19,529 nt of DNA from an uncultured Pseudoxanthomonas sp. Lineage in GTDB: Bacteria; Pseudomonadota; Gammaproteobacteria; Xanthomonadales; Xanthomonadaceae. The stretch covers positions 1 to 19,529 of the forward strand of contig CAMPIO010000063.1 in the NCBI GenBank assembly GCA_946886405.1. Direction: 5' to 3'. The notes under the pieces are model-generated. The model saw only the letters and a program-made list of their open reading frames with translations. It was not told where the DNA came from and did not search any database. The position numbers and the translations under genes are program-made. Position 1 is the stretch's first letter; every line of letters begins with the position of its first letter. Positions 1-7,091 of the stretch are shown here, piece by piece.

Positions 1-608
1 TTGGTCACGCGGCGCAGGTTGTCCCGCGCCCCCGCCTCCAGCGCGGCGTGGAAATGCGGCGTGCTGTAGATCGCGGGCCGGTCGAGGAAGCCTTTCAATA
101 TCTCGCGGCGCTTGCGGCGGAACAGGAAGCCAGGCACGTACGCATATTCCTGGCGGATCTGCTGCTCGTACTCGTCGAAGCGCGTGCGCTCCGCCCCGAG
201 GATCGACAGGTCGATGTCGACCAGCAGCTGTTCGTCGCGCCCTGACGGTACCGCCGTATGCCGGGTCGCCATCACCAGGTCGTGCACACGCTGCGCGGCA
301 TCGGCGGGTACGCCTGCACTGCGCAACGCGTCGCGCGCCCAGTCGGCGCTGCGCTGTTCGTTGTCGTGGCCCTTGATGTCGTAGATCGCATCGTGGAACC
401 ACAGTGCCAGTTCCACCTCGTGCGGACGCTCCGCCAGCGTGTGTGCGCCATCGAACGCGGACAGGCATTCACCGAGGTGCTGCAGCGTGTGGTAGCGGCG
501 CTGCGGTTCGGCGTAGGCCGTTTTCAGCTGCAGGAGTAACGCATCGCCTTCGCCCGCAGCGCCGATGCCGGTCCATGCGCGTTGCCAGGAGGTGAGGAAG
601 GTATCCAT
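1..608 (-). CDS. HD-domain metal-dependent phosphohydrolase, partial
   Basis: This leftward gene is open at the window edge, so its C-terminus is missing. About 202 residues are visible, close to the 200-215 expected for the COG4339-type 'predicted metal-dependent HD superfamily phosphohydrolase' family. The visible protein starts MDTFLTSWQRAW and has RRYHTLQH near residues 37-44, the metal-binding His-Asp pair in WFHDAIYD (H72, D73) and a later DIDLSILG segment. These are the marks of this HD family, where His and Asp side chains hold a divalent metal. The substrate is not known and cannot be told from sequence. The ATG at 606-608 was chosen because the family motif block begins soon after it. 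A GTAG-type repeat ends only 33 bases upstream of the start, so a private promoter would have little room and read-through from the ABM gene is plausible. Cytoplasmic; no signal peptide is seen. Confidence 0.85.
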   Translation of the reverse strand, partial: MDTFLTSWQRAWTGIGAAGEGDALLLQLKTAYAEPQRRYHTLQHLGECLSAFDGAHTLAERPHEVELALWFHDAIYDIKGHDNEQRSADWARDALRSAGVPADAAQRVHDLVMATRHTAVPSGRDEQLLVDIDLSILGAERTRFDEYEQQIRQEYAYVPGFLFRRKRREILKGFLDRPAIYSTPHFHAALEAGARDNLRRVT

Positions 609-641
609 GGATGTCGTCCAGGCCGAGAGCGGTCTCCCCAT

Positions 642-723
642 TGTAGGAGCGCCCTCGGGCGCGATGCTTTTGCTCCGGCCACATCAACAAGCCAGGAGCA
701 TCGCGCCCGAGGGCGCTCCTACA
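642..723. repeat. GTAG-ended inverted-repeat element 1 (REP/BIME-like)
   Basis: Two arms of 27 bases, 642-668 and 697-723, are exact reverse complements and begin and end with TGTAG/CTACA. Each arm also holds a small internal palindrome (GCGCCC-TC-GGGCGC). The whole forms a long hairpin or a head-to-head pair of REP units. Similar GTAG-headed REP families are known in Stenotrophomonas and Xanthomonas and are spread by RAYT transposases; no RAYT gene is in this window. The right end overlaps the last three bases of the ABM gene and gives it its TAG stop. Confidence 0.85.
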
Positions 724-1021
724 GGGACGAGGGCAACCCCTGTCCACCGACCGGCACCGTTTCGATGTGGCTGTCGAATCCGGCGATCATCGGCCGCGCC
801 TTCGCTATCGCCTGTTGCACGGCCGGCAGCGACAGCGACGCCTTGTGGCTGGCGGCATCCGTCCAGACTTCGGTGATCCAGATCGCATCCGCATCGGCAG
901 GGTCCTGCGCGATCACGTAGCTCAGGCAACCGGGCATGGCCGCGGTGCCTTCCAGCAGGATCGCGAGCACGGCATCGCGCTGGCCCGGCGTTGCGCGCAT
1001 CTTGCCGATCAATCCGTACAT
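719..1021 (-). CDS. ABM-fold putative quinol monooxygenase (YgiN-like)
   Basis: A 100-residue protein starting MYGLIGKMRATPGQRD. It has the single ferredoxin-like fold of the antibiotic-biosynthesis-monooxygenase (ABM) family: an N-terminal strand (YGLIGKM), a helix rich in small residues (RDAVLAILLEG), then PGCLSYVIAQDPADADAIWITEVWTD and an AAVQ-type helix near residues 65-80. Members such as YgiN act as small dimeric, cofactor-free monooxygenases on quinols or other phenolics; the substrate here is unknown. The ATG at 1019-1021 is preceded on its own strand by a GAGGAGAT-like ribosome-binding site, which settles the start. The stop codon TAG at 719-721 lies inside the end of repeat element 1, so the native C-terminus may have been replaced when the element arrived. 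It lies 62 bases downstream of the Lrp-type gene on the same strand and may share its transcript. Confidence 0.85.
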   Translation of the reverse strand: MYGLIGKMRATPGQRDAVLAILLEGTAAMPGCLSYVIAQDPADADAIWITEVWTDAASHKASLSLPAVQQAIAKARPMIAGFDSHIETVPVGGQGLPSSL

Positions 1022-1061
1022 GGCATCTCCTCATGAAACCTGCTCGCCTTGTAGCACGCGT

Positions 1062-1082
1062 TGCGGACAGGGGATGTCCGCA
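1062..1082. repeat. Perfect 8-base hairpin between Lrp and ABM genes
   Basis: TGCGGACA (1062-1069) and TGTCCGCA (1075-1082) are exact reverse complements around a 5-base loop. It begins 1 base beyond the Lrp stop codon (1084-1086). The downstream sequence on the minus strand has no run of T, so it is a poor intrinsic terminator; it could attenuate transcription or stabilise the mRNA end. Confidence 0.6.
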
Positions 1083-1083
1083 G

Positions 1084-1563
1084 TTATGCCTTCGGCAAGG
1101 GCAGGCCGGCGTCGGTCTTCACCGCACGCAGGACGAAGCTCGAGTTCACGTCGGCCACGCCGCTGGCGTTGAGCAGGTTGTCGAGCAGGAAGCGCGAGAA
1201 GTGCTCCAGGTCCTGCACGACCACATGCAGCAGGTAATCCATGTCCCCGGTCAGGGCGTAGCAGGCCACCACTTCATCCCAGGCGCGCACGCTGTCGCCG
1301 AAGTGCTGCACGCTGGCCGGGTCGTGCTTCTCCAGCTGTACGCGGACGAAAGCCTGCAGCCCCATGCCGATGGCCTTGGGATCGACGCGGGCGGCATAGC
1401 CGGCGATCACGCCGGTCGCCTCCAGCCGCTGGATGCGACGCAGGCAGGCCGACGGTGACAGGTTCACCTGTGCGGCGATGTCGGCGTTGGTGGCACGGCC
1501 GTCACGCTGCAGCAGGGCCAGCAGACGCAGGTCGATGCGGTCGAGAATCGCAGATTCGGTCAT
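1084..1563 (-). CDS. Lrp/AsnC-family transcriptional regulator
   Basis: A 159-residue protein, the usual length of the family. The N-terminal winged helix-turn-helix spans about residues 6-55: DRIDLRLLALLQRDGRATNA, then IAAQVNLSPSACLRRIQRLE, the typical Lrp recognition region. The C-terminal RAM ligand-binding domain spans about 68-145, including VVACYALTGDMDYLLHVVV, the usual effector-pocket stretch, and a final FVLRAVK strand. Such proteins sense amino acids and act as dimers to octamers. The gene diverges from phhA across 131 bases, an arrangement suggesting that it controls phenylalanine breakdown and itself; this is inference. The start ATG at 1561-1563 gives the canonical family N-terminus (MTESAILDRIDLRLL). 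Confidence 0.93.
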   Translation of the reverse strand: MTESAILDRIDLRLLALLQRDGRATNADIAAQVNLSPSACLRRIQRLEATGVIAGYAARVDPKAIGMGLQAFVRVQLEKHDPASVQHFGDSVRAWDEVVACYALTGDMDYLLHVVVQDLEHFSRFLLDNLLNASGVADVNSSFVLRAVKTDAGLPLPKA

Positions 1564-1597
1564 TTGATGCGCAGGATAGCCTGTTCATGCACGATCA

Positions 1598-1644
1598 TTG
1601 CGCCATCGGTCGGCTTGGGCGCAACTTCGCAAGCCTGTTGCGCG
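1598..1644. promoter_or_regulatory. Candidate operator: three half-sites 20 bases apart
   Basis: TTGCGCC (1598-1604), GGCGCAA (1618-1624) and TTGCGCG (1638-1644) lie in the regulator-phhA gap. The first two form an exact 7-13-7 inverted repeat and the second and third a 6-base inverted repeat, each pair separated by 13 bases, so the half-sites repeat every 20 bases, nearly two helix turns. That fits a multimeric regulator of the Lrp type binding one face of the DNA. A TAGCAT box that could serve as a phhA -10 lies at 1655-1660. Binding is inferred only. Confidence 0.4.
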
Positions 1645-1694
1645 CCTCTGCGGCTAGCATCGTCCCTTCACCAGTCCGTCCCGGGGAAACCGCC

Positions 1695-2579
1695 ATGAAC
1701 GAGCCGCGCCGTGTCGAGCACCAGCAGACCGACAAGGGCTACGTGCCGGTCTATACGACCGCCCTGGTGGACCAGCCCGCGGACTACCCGGCCGACGACC
1801 ACGCCACCTGGGGCGCCCTGTACGAGCGCCAGCGCGCCCTGCTGGTCGGCCGCGCCTGCGACGAGTTCCTGCAGGCGCAGGACGCCATGGGCATGAGCCC
1901 GGACCGCATTCCGCGCTTCGACGACCTCAACGAGGTGCTGCGCGCCACGACCGGCTGGACGCTGGTGGGCGTGGAAGGGCTGCTGCCGGAACTGGAATTC
2001 TTCGACCATCTCGCGAACCGCCGCTTCCCGGTCACCTGGTGGATCCGCCGCCCGGACCAGATCGACTACATCGCCGAGCCCGACCTGTTCCACGACCTGT
2101 TCGGCCACGTGCCGCTGCTGATGAACCCGGTGTTCGCCGACTACATGGAGGCCTACGGCAAGGGCGGCGTGAAGGCGCATGGCATCGGCGCGGACGCGCT
2201 GCAGCACCTGACGCGGCTGTACTGGTACACGGTGGAGTTCGGCCTGATCAGCACGCCCGACGGCCTGCGCATCTACGGTGCCGGCATCGTGTCGTCGAAG
2301 GGCGAGTCGCTGTACTCGCTGGAATCGGACGCGCCCAACCGCATCGGCTTCGACCTGGAGCGGATCATGCGCACGCGCTACCGCATCGACACATTCCAGA
2401 AAACGTACTTCGTCATCGACAGCTTCGAGCAGCTGATGAATGCGACCGCGCCGGACTTCACGCCGGTCTACGCGCGACTTGAGAGGCAGGACGCCGTGCC
2501 TGCCGGCAACGTGCTCGGTGGCGACCATGTATTCCATCGCGGCACCGGCGAGGGCTGGGCGGACGGCGGCGACGTCTGA
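1695..2579 (+). CDS. phhA: Phenylalanine 4-monooxygenase (phenylalanine hydroxylase)
   Basis: A 294-residue iron- and tetrahydropterin-dependent enzyme that turns L-phenylalanine into L-tyrosine with O2, feeding tyrosine breakdown and limiting phenylalanine. The bacterial single-domain form is seen: there is no N-terminal regulatory ACT domain. Iron ligands are His133 and His138 in the FHDLFGHVPLL motif and Glu181 in YWYTVEFGL. The pterin/active-site region includes PRFDDLN and VEGLLPELEFF. The ATG at 1695 was chosen over a far-upstream start because it follows GGGGAAACC and gives the family N-terminus (MNEPRRVEHQQTDKGYVPVY). The pterin recycling gene phhB is not beside it. The gene diverges from the Lrp-type regulator, its probable controller. 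It is followed by a GTAG-type repeat rather than a T-rich terminator. Confidence 0.96.
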   Translation: MNEPRRVEHQQTDKGYVPVYTTALVDQPADYPADDHATWGALYERQRALLVGRACDEFLQAQDAMGMSPDRIPRFDDLNEVLRATTGWTLVGVEGLLPELEFFDHLANRRFPVTWWIRRPDQIDYIAEPDLFHDLFGHVPLLMNPVFADYMEAYGKGGVKAHGIGADALQHLTRLYWYTVEFGLISTPDGLRIYGAGIVSSKGESLYSLESDAPNRIGFDLERIMRTRYRIDTFQKTYFVIDSFEQLMNATAPDFTPVYARLERQDAVPAGNVLGGDHVFHRGTGEGWADGGDV

Positions 2580-2592
2580 CGGGTGCGCCGTC

Positions 2593-2703
2593 GTAGAGCG
2601 GAGCTTGCTCCGCTGCTTCCGCTGCGTCGAGCATGATCGATTCCGGAAGGCATTCACCCTCAAGGCCCGGGACGGAAGAGCACCCGAGCGAGCTCGGCTC
2701 TAC
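2593..2703. repeat. GTAG-ended inverted-repeat element 2
   Basis: The left unit (from 2593) starts GTAGAGCGGAGC and contains the hairpin AGCGGAGC-TT-GCTCCGCT. The right unit, read on the minus strand from 2703, starts GTAGAGCCGAGC and contains an imperfect hairpin (CGAGC-GAGCTCG region). The two units face each other across a spacer of roughly 60 bases, as in a BIME-type pair. It fills most of the phhA-azurin gap. Its last CTAC joins AAT to make the TACAAT box at 2701-2706. Confidence 0.75.
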
Positions 2704-2706
2704 AAT
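2701..2706 (+). promoter_or_regulatory. Possible -10 box of the azurin gene
   Basis: TACAAT matches the -10 consensus at five of six positions and lies 27 bases before the azurin ATG. No good -35 is seen 16-18 bases upstream, where the repeat arm lies. The first three bases come from the CTAC end of repeat element 2. Weak, prediction only. Confidence 0.3.
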
Positions 2707-2733
2707 CCGCCGTCCCCCTTCACGCGTACTCCC

Positions 2734-3186
2734 ATGCTCCGAGCGCTGTCGTTTTTCGCCCTGCTGGCGTTCTCGTTCGTGACCGTCCCGGTCTTCGCCC
2801 GCAACTGCGTGGTGGCGATCGAGGCGACGGACATGATGGCCTTCAACCTGAAGACCCTCCGCGTGCCGGGCGACTGCATGCAGCTGCGGGTAGTGCTGAA
2901 GCATGTCGGCCGCATGCCGGCGCAGGCGATGGGGCACAACTGGGTGCTGACGGACACGCGTCACCATCGCGACGTCGGGCTGGCGGGCGGGCGCATGAAG
3001 CTGGCCGACGCCTACGTGCCACGCAACGATGCGCGCGTGATCGCGCATACATCGGTGATCGGCGGCGGACAGACGACCGAGGTGGTATTCCCGACGTCGC
3101 GCCTGCGCAAGGGCGGCGACTACACCTTCTTCTGCTCGTTCCCCGGGCACTGGAACATGATGAAGGGCGTACTGGTCTTCGAGTGA
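2734..3186 (+). CDS. azu: Azurin, periplasmic blue copper protein
   Basis: A 150-residue precursor with a signal peptide of 22 residues (MLRALSFFALLAFSFVTVPVFA), leaving a 128-residue mature protein, exactly the usual azurin length. All hallmark residues fall at canonical mature positions: disulfide cysteines 3 and 26 (precursor 25 and 48), copper ligands His46 (68, in MGHNWVL), Cys112 (134, in TFFCSFPGHW), His117 (139) and Met121 (143). It acts in the periplasm as a one-electron carrier, classically linked to denitrification or redox stress, and accepts electrons from cytochromes. The start at 2734 was chosen over the longer upstream reading because it gives a proper signal peptide. It follows phhA on the same strand but is separated by a repeat element, so it is probably its own transcription unit. 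Trp140 and Asn141 replace the SA(L) seen in Pseudomonas azurin loops. Confidence 0.96.
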   Translation: MLRALSFFALLAFSFVTVPVFARNCVVAIEATDMMAFNLKTLRVPGDCMQLRVVLKHVGRMPAQAMGHNWVLTDTRHHRDVGLAGGRMKLADAYVPRNDARVIAHTSVIGGGQTTEVVFPTSRLRKGGDYTFFCSFPGHWNMMKGVLVFE

Positions 3187-3337
3187 CGGGTGCAGGTTGA
3201 TGGTCTTCGTCAACGCATCGACGATTTCTTTCGTGCGGCAGGCCATCCTCTCCCTGCGGTAACGCACCCCTCCGGTAGCATGGTCGCCAGCGACAGGCCC
3301 GCACGGCGCGCGCCCCGCTCAAAGCAGACGACATGCC

Positions 3338-5953
3338 ATGAATACCGATTACCGCACCTCGCTCCCGGGCACCGCGCTCGACTATTTCGACGCGCGCGTT
3401 GCCGTCGATGCCCTGCAGCCCGGCGCCTGGGCCACGCTGTCCTACACGGCGCGCGTGCATGCCGAGAACATCGTCCGCCGCGCCGATCCCGCACGCCGCG
3501 ACGACTACCTGCGCCAGCTGATCGAGCGCCGCCGCGACCTGGATTTCCCGTGGTTCCCGGTGCGCGTGGTCTGCCACGACATCCTCGGGCAGACGGCGCT
3601 GGTGGATCTCGCTGGCCTGCGCGACGCCATCGCCGACATGGGAGGCGATCCGGCGCAGGTGAACCCGGTGGTGCCGGTGCAGCTGATCGTCGACCACTCG
3701 CTGGCGGTGGAGTGCGGCGGCTACGACCCGGACGCGTTCGCCAAGAACCGCGCGATCGAGGACCGCCGCAACGAGGATCGCTTCCACTTCATCGACTGGA
3801 CCAAGCAGGCGTTCAAGAACGTGGACGTGATTCCGCCGGGCAATGGGATCATGCACCAGATCAACCTGGAGAAGATGTCGCCGGTCGTGTACGTGCAGGA
3901 CGGCGTCGCCTTTCCGGATACCTGCGTGGGCACCGACAGCCACACGCCGCACGTCGATGCGCTGGGCGTGATCGCGGTGGGCGTGGGTGGGCTTGAAGCG
4001 GAAAACGTCATGCTCGGCCGCGCGTCATGGATGCGCACGCCGGACATCATCGGCGTCGAACTTCAGGGCAAGCCCGCGCCCGGCATCACCGCGACCGACG
4101 TGGTGCTGGCACTGACCGAGTTCCTGCGCCAGTCGAAGGTCGTCGGCGCCTATCTCGAATTCCGCGGCGAAGGTGCGGCGGCGCTGACCATCGGCGACCG
4201 CGCGACCATCTCGAACATGGCGCCCGAGTACGGCGCGACGGCCGCGATGTTCTTCATCGACGACAACACGCTGGACTACCTGCGCCTGACCGGGCGCAGC
4301 GACGAGCAGGTCGCGCTGGTGGAAACCTACGCGAAAACCGCCGGCCTGTGGGCCGACGACCTGCAGACTGCGCAGTACGAACGCACGCTGCACTTCGACC
4401 TGTCCACCGTCGTACGCAACATGGCCGGACCGTCGAACCCGCACAAGCGCCTGCCGACCAGCGCACTGGCCGAACGCGGCATCGCCGACGAAGCCAAGCT
4501 GGCCAGCGGCAAGGCCGAGGAAGCGCTGGGCCTGATGCCTGACGGCGCGGTGATCATCGCCGCCATCACCTCGTGCACCAATACCTCCAATCCGCGCAAC
4601 GTCATCGCTGCCGCGCTGCTCGCGCGCAACGCGAATGCGAAGGGGCTGGTGCGGAAGCCGTGGGTGAAGACCTCGCTGGCGCCCGGCTCGAAGGCCGTGC
4701 AGCTGTACCTGGAAGAGTCCGGCCTGCTGCCGGACCTGGAACAGCTGGGCTTCGGCATCGTCGCCTTCGCCTGCACCACCTGCAACGGCATGAGCGGCGC
4801 GCTGGATCCGAGGATCCAGCAGGAGATCATCGACCGCGATCTGTATGCGACCGCCGTGCTGTCGGGCAACCGCAATTTCGACGGGCGCATCCATCCCTAT
4901 GCGAAGCAGGCCTTCCTCGCGTCGCCGCCGCTGGTGATCGCCTATGCCATCGCCGGTACCGTGCGCTTCGACATCGAAAAGGACGCGCTGGGCTTCGATG
5001 CCGAAGGCAACCCGATCACGCTGAAGGACCTGTGGCCGAGCGACGAGGAGATCGACGCCGTGGTCAAGGCCAGCGTGAAGCCGGAGCAGTACCGGTCCGT
5101 CTACAACCCCATGTTCAACGTCCGCGTCGAACATGGCGGCAAGGTCGAGCCGCTGTACGCCTGGCGCCCGCAGAGCACCTACATCCGCCGTCCCCCGTAC
5201 TGGGAAGGCGCGCTGGCCGGCGCGCGCACGCTGCGCGGCATGCGCCCGCTCGCGGTGCTGGGCGACAACATCACCACCGACCACCTGTCGCCGTCGAACG
5301 CGATCCTCGCCTCGAGCGCGGCGGGCGAGTACCTGACGAAGATGGGCTTGCCGGAAGAGGACTTCAATTCCTACGCCACGCACCGCGGCGACCACCTCAC
5401 CGCGCAGCGCGCGACGTTCGCCAACCCGCAGCTGGTCAACGAGATGGCGGTGATCGATGGCGACGTGAAGAAGGGCTCGCTGGCGCGCATCGAACCGGAC
5501 CGGCAGGTGGTCCGCATGTGGGAAGCCATCGAAACCTACATGGGCCGCAAGCAGCCGCTGGTCATCATCGCCGGCGCCGACTACGGCCAGGGCAGCTCGC
5601 GCGACTGGGCGGCGAAAGGCGTGCGCCTGGCGGGCGTGGAAGCGATCGTGGCGGAAGGCTTCGAGCGCATCCATCGCACCAACCTGATCGGCATGGGCGT
5701 GCTGCCGCTGGAGTTCAAGGCGGGCGAAACGCGCAAGACCTGGGGCATCGACGGCACCGAGACCTTCGACGTGGCGGGTGCGCGCAAGCCGCGCGCCGAC
5801 CTGACGCTGGTGATCCACCGTGCGAACGGCGAGACCGTGCAGGTGCCGGTGACCTGCCGTCTGGATTCGGACGAGGAGGTTTCGATCTACGAGGCAGGCG
5901 GGGTGCTGCAGCGGTTCGCGCAGGATTTCCTGGACGCGTCGAAAGCGGCCTGA
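3338..5953 (+). CDS. acnD: Fe/S-dependent 2-methylcitrate dehydratase AcnD
   Basis: An 871-residue aconitase-superfamily protein. The N-terminus (MNTDYRTSLPGTALDYFDAR) and the long PARVVCHDILGQTALVDLAG-like region are typical of AcnD rather than of AcnA. The [4Fe-4S] cysteines are Cys413 (ITSCTNTSN), Cys479 and Cys482 (FACTTCNGM), with the same 66/69 spacing as AcnA. The swivel domain with GQGSSRDWAAKG is at about residues 746-760. With PrpF it replaces PrpD in the 2-methylcitrate cycle: AcnD dehydrates (2S,3S)-2-methylcitrate to 2-methylaconitate during propionate use. prpB and prpC, which normally sit just upstream, are absent; azurin is there instead. A TAGCAT box at 3276-3281 is the only promoter-like sequence before it, and the ribosome-binding site is poor. 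An aconitase A identity cannot be fully excluded, but linkage to prpF supports AcnD. Confidence 0.93.
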   Translation: MNTDYRTSLPGTALDYFDARVAVDALQPGAWATLSYTARVHAENIVRRADPARRDDYLRQLIERRRDLDFPWFPVRVVCHDILGQTALVDLAGLRDAIADMGGDPAQVNPVVPVQLIVDHSLAVECGGYDPDAFAKNRAIEDRRNEDRFHFIDWTKQAFKNVDVIPPGNGIMHQINLEKMSPVVYVQDGVAFPDTCVGTDSHTPHVDALGVIAVGVGGLEAENVMLGRASWMRTPDIIGVELQGKPAPGITATDVVLALTEFLRQSKVVGAYLEFRGEGAAALTIGDRATISNMAPEYGATAAMFFIDDNTLDYLRLTGRSDEQVALVETYAKTAGLWADDLQTAQYERTLHFDLSTVVRNMAGPSNPHKRLPTSALAERGIADEAKLASGKAEEALGLMPDGAVIIAAITSCTNTSNPRNVIAAALLARNANAKGLVRKPWVKTSLAPGSKAVQLYLEESGLLPDLEQLGFGIVAFACTTCNGMSGALDPRIQQEIIDRDLYATAVLSGNRNFDGRIHPYAKQAFLASPPLVIAYAIAGTVRFDIEKDALGFDAEGNPITLKDLWPSDEEIDAVVKASVKPEQYRSVYNPMFNVRVEHGGKVEPLYAWRPQSTYIRRPPYWEGALAGARTLRGMRPLAVLGDNITTDHLSPSNAILASSAAGEYLTKMGLPEEDFNSYATHRGDHLTAQRATFANPQLVNEMAVIDGDVKKGSLARIEPDRQVVRMWEAIETYMGRKQPLVIIAGADYGQGSSRDWAAKGVRLAGVEAIVAEGFERIHRTNLIGMGVLPLEFKAGETRKTWGIDGTETFDVAGARKPRADLTLVIHRANGETVQVPVTCRLDSDEEVSIYEAGGVLQRFAQDFLDASKAA

Positions 5954-5996
5954 CCCGTTCGTCGTATCGGTACACCCAACGCACAGGAGTCCGATC

Positions 5997-6461
5997 ATGT
6001 CCGACAACGCCACCTCCGGCACTGTCCGCCTGCACCGCGTGTTGCGCGCGCCGCCGTCGCGCGTCTACCGCGCCTTCCTCGATCCCGATGCGATGGTGAA
6101 GTGGCTGCCGCCGCACGGCTTCACCGGCAAGGTCCATTCGATGGATGCGCGCGTGGGCGGCGGCTACACCATGTCGTTCACCAACTTCGGCACCGGGTCC
6201 AGCCACTCGTTCGGCGGCACCTATGTGGAACTGGTCGAGAATGAGCTGCTGCGCTACACCGACCAGTTCGACAACCCCGGCCTGCCGGGGCAGATGCAGG
6301 TGACGGTGTCGCTGAAGAAGAGCATCGCCGGCACCGAACTGAACGTCGTACAGGAGGGCATTCCCGCCGCGATCCCGGTCGACTTCTGCTACCAGGGCTG
6401 GCAGGAATCGCTGGAACTGCTGGCGAAGCTGGTGGAGCCGGAGGTTCCGGACGGGGCGTGA
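5997..6461 (+). CDS. SRPBCC-fold protein (AHSA1/activator-of-Hsp90 type)
   Basis: A 154-residue protein of the START/SRPBCC superfamily, in the AHSA1-like group. Typical pieces are the first strand TVRLHRVLRAPPSRVYRAFL, then DPDAMVKWLPPHGFTG (about residues 27-42), the central DARVGGGYTMSFTNFGTG and FGGTYVELVENELLRYTDQF, and the C-terminal helix CYQGWQESLELLAKLVEP. The fold makes a hydrophobic ligand cavity; the ligand is unknown. AGGAG at the right distance before the ATG at 5997 gives a strong start. It begins 43 bases after acnD on the same strand and is probably cotranscribed with it. There is no known role for this family in the methylcitrate cycle, so it may be a passenger. Confidence 0.85.
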   Translation: MSDNATSGTVRLHRVLRAPPSRVYRAFLDPDAMVKWLPPHGFTGKVHSMDARVGGGYTMSFTNFGTGSSHSFGGTYVELVENELLRYTDQFDNPGLPGQMQVTVSLKKSIAGTELNVVQEGIPAAIPVDFCYQGWQESLELLAKLVEPEVPDGA

Positions 6462-6508
6462 CGAGGAATCCCTGCTTGCGGGCGATGGTGGTTCGGCGCA
6501 AACTCGCA

Positions 6509-6523
6509 TGGCAATTTTTGCCA
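6509..6523. promoter_or_regulatory. Palindromic candidate operator of the parDE pair
   Basis: TGGCAA-TTT-TTGCCA is a perfect 6-3-6 inverted repeat lying 11 bases before the antitoxin ATG and just before its GGAG ribosome-binding site. ParD-type antitoxins bind palindromes at this position to repress their own operon, so it is a sensible operator. A weak promoter-like pair (TTGCGG at 6476, CAAACT at 6499) precedes it. Confidence 0.45.
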
Positions 6524-6534
6524 ACGGAGCCGCC

Positions 6535-6777
6535 ATGGCCACCATGAACATCTCACTGCCCGACGAACTCAAGCAGTTCATCGACGCACAGGTTTCCGAG
6601 CATGGGTACGGTTCGACCAGCGAATATCTGCGCGACCTGATCCGCAAGCAGCGCGACGTCGAGAAGCTGCGTGGCATGCTGCTCGAGGGCGTCAAGTCCG
6701 GACCGGCCACGCCGATGGAGCCGGATTTCTTCGACAAGATGCGCGAACGCGCGAACGCCCGCGCTGCGGGCAAATGA
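6535..6777 (+). CDS. ParD-like (RHH) antitoxin
   Basis: An 80-residue protein beginning MATMNISLPDELKQFIDAQV, the ribbon-helix-helix DNA-binding start of CopG/ParD antitoxins: a short beta strand (MNISLP), helix 1 (DELKQFIDAQVSEHG) and helix 2 (STSEYLRDLIRKQRDVEKL). The C-terminal part, about residues 45-80, is charged and would wrap the toxin. The ATG at 6535 was preferred to an upstream in-frame ATG at 6508 because it follows GGAG with good spacing and because the upstream stretch is the palindromic operator. It overlaps the toxin by the ATGA arrangement, the usual translational coupling of such pairs. As antitoxin it should neutralise the toxin and repress the operon. Confidence 0.92.
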   Translation: MATMNISLPDELKQFIDAQVSEHGYGSTSEYLRDLIRKQRDVEKLRGMLLEGVKSGPATPMEPDFFDKMRERANARAAGK

Positions 6778-7091
6778 AGCCCCTTCATTGGCATCCGCTG
6801 GCCCGGCGCGATGCCGACGAGGCCGCCGCCTGGTACGCGCAACAAGGCAGGTTGCCGCTTGAACTCGCGTTCACGGACGCGTTGCAGACCACGACAGGGT
6901 TGATTTCAACGCATCCGGGCATCGGCTCGCCCCGTTATGCAACCGTCCTGAATCTTGCCGGCCTGCGCTTCTGGCCAGTGAAAGGGTTCCCGCAACTGGT
7001 CTTCTACATCGAACGCGAAACGCACCTGGACATCTGGCGCGTGCTGCACGCGCAACGCGATATCCCCGCGTGGATGGGGGCATCCGAATGA
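6774..7091 (+). CDS. RelE/ParE-superfamily toxin
   Basis: A 105-residue protein beginning MKPLHWHPLARRDADEAAAWY, the typical ParE opening in which a strand is followed by a helical hairpin (RRDADEAAAWYAQQ). The later segments GIGSPRYATVLNLAGLRFW and PQLVFYIERETHLDIWRVLHAQRDIP form the C-terminal sheet of the RelE/ParE fold; the end RVLHAQRDIP is a strong family mark. Characterised ParE toxins inhibit DNA gyrase, while RelE relatives cut mRNA; the antitoxin type and sequence favour the ParE side, but the target is not proved. Start ATG 6774 overlaps the antitoxin stop. The frame is complete with no damage, so the pair is likely functional. It ends 21 bases before prpF. Confidence 0.92.
   Translation: MKPLHWHPLARRDADEAAAWYAQQGRLPLELAFTDALQTTTGLISTHPGIGSPRYATVLNLAGLRFWPVKGFPQLVFYIERETHLDIWRVLHAQRDIPAWMGASE

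Noticed and set aside
1062..1082. Hairpin after the Lrp gene as an intrinsic terminator
   Set aside because: The stem is good but no T-run follows on the minus strand, so I list it only as a hairpin.
1616..1631. Possible sigma-54 site before phhA (TGG-N11-GCA)
   Set aside because: GG and GC cores have the right spacing, and phhA is RpoN-dependent in some Pseudomonas, but other consensus bases are poor, there is no enhancer-binding activator next to it, and it overlaps the proposed operator.
1668..2663. 331-codon minus-strand frame across phhA
   Set aside because: Antisense shadow of phhA with no recognisable domain.
4025..6022. A 665-codon open frame on the minus strand across acnD
   Set aside because: It is the antisense shadow of acnD, caused by high G+C; the composition (Arg/Ala/His-rich) is not protein-like, and acnD matches a known family over its full length.
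6508..6534. Upstream ATG for the antitoxin
   Set aside because: It would place the palindromic operator inside the coding region; the ATG at 6535 has a proper GGAG and gives the standard RHH start.
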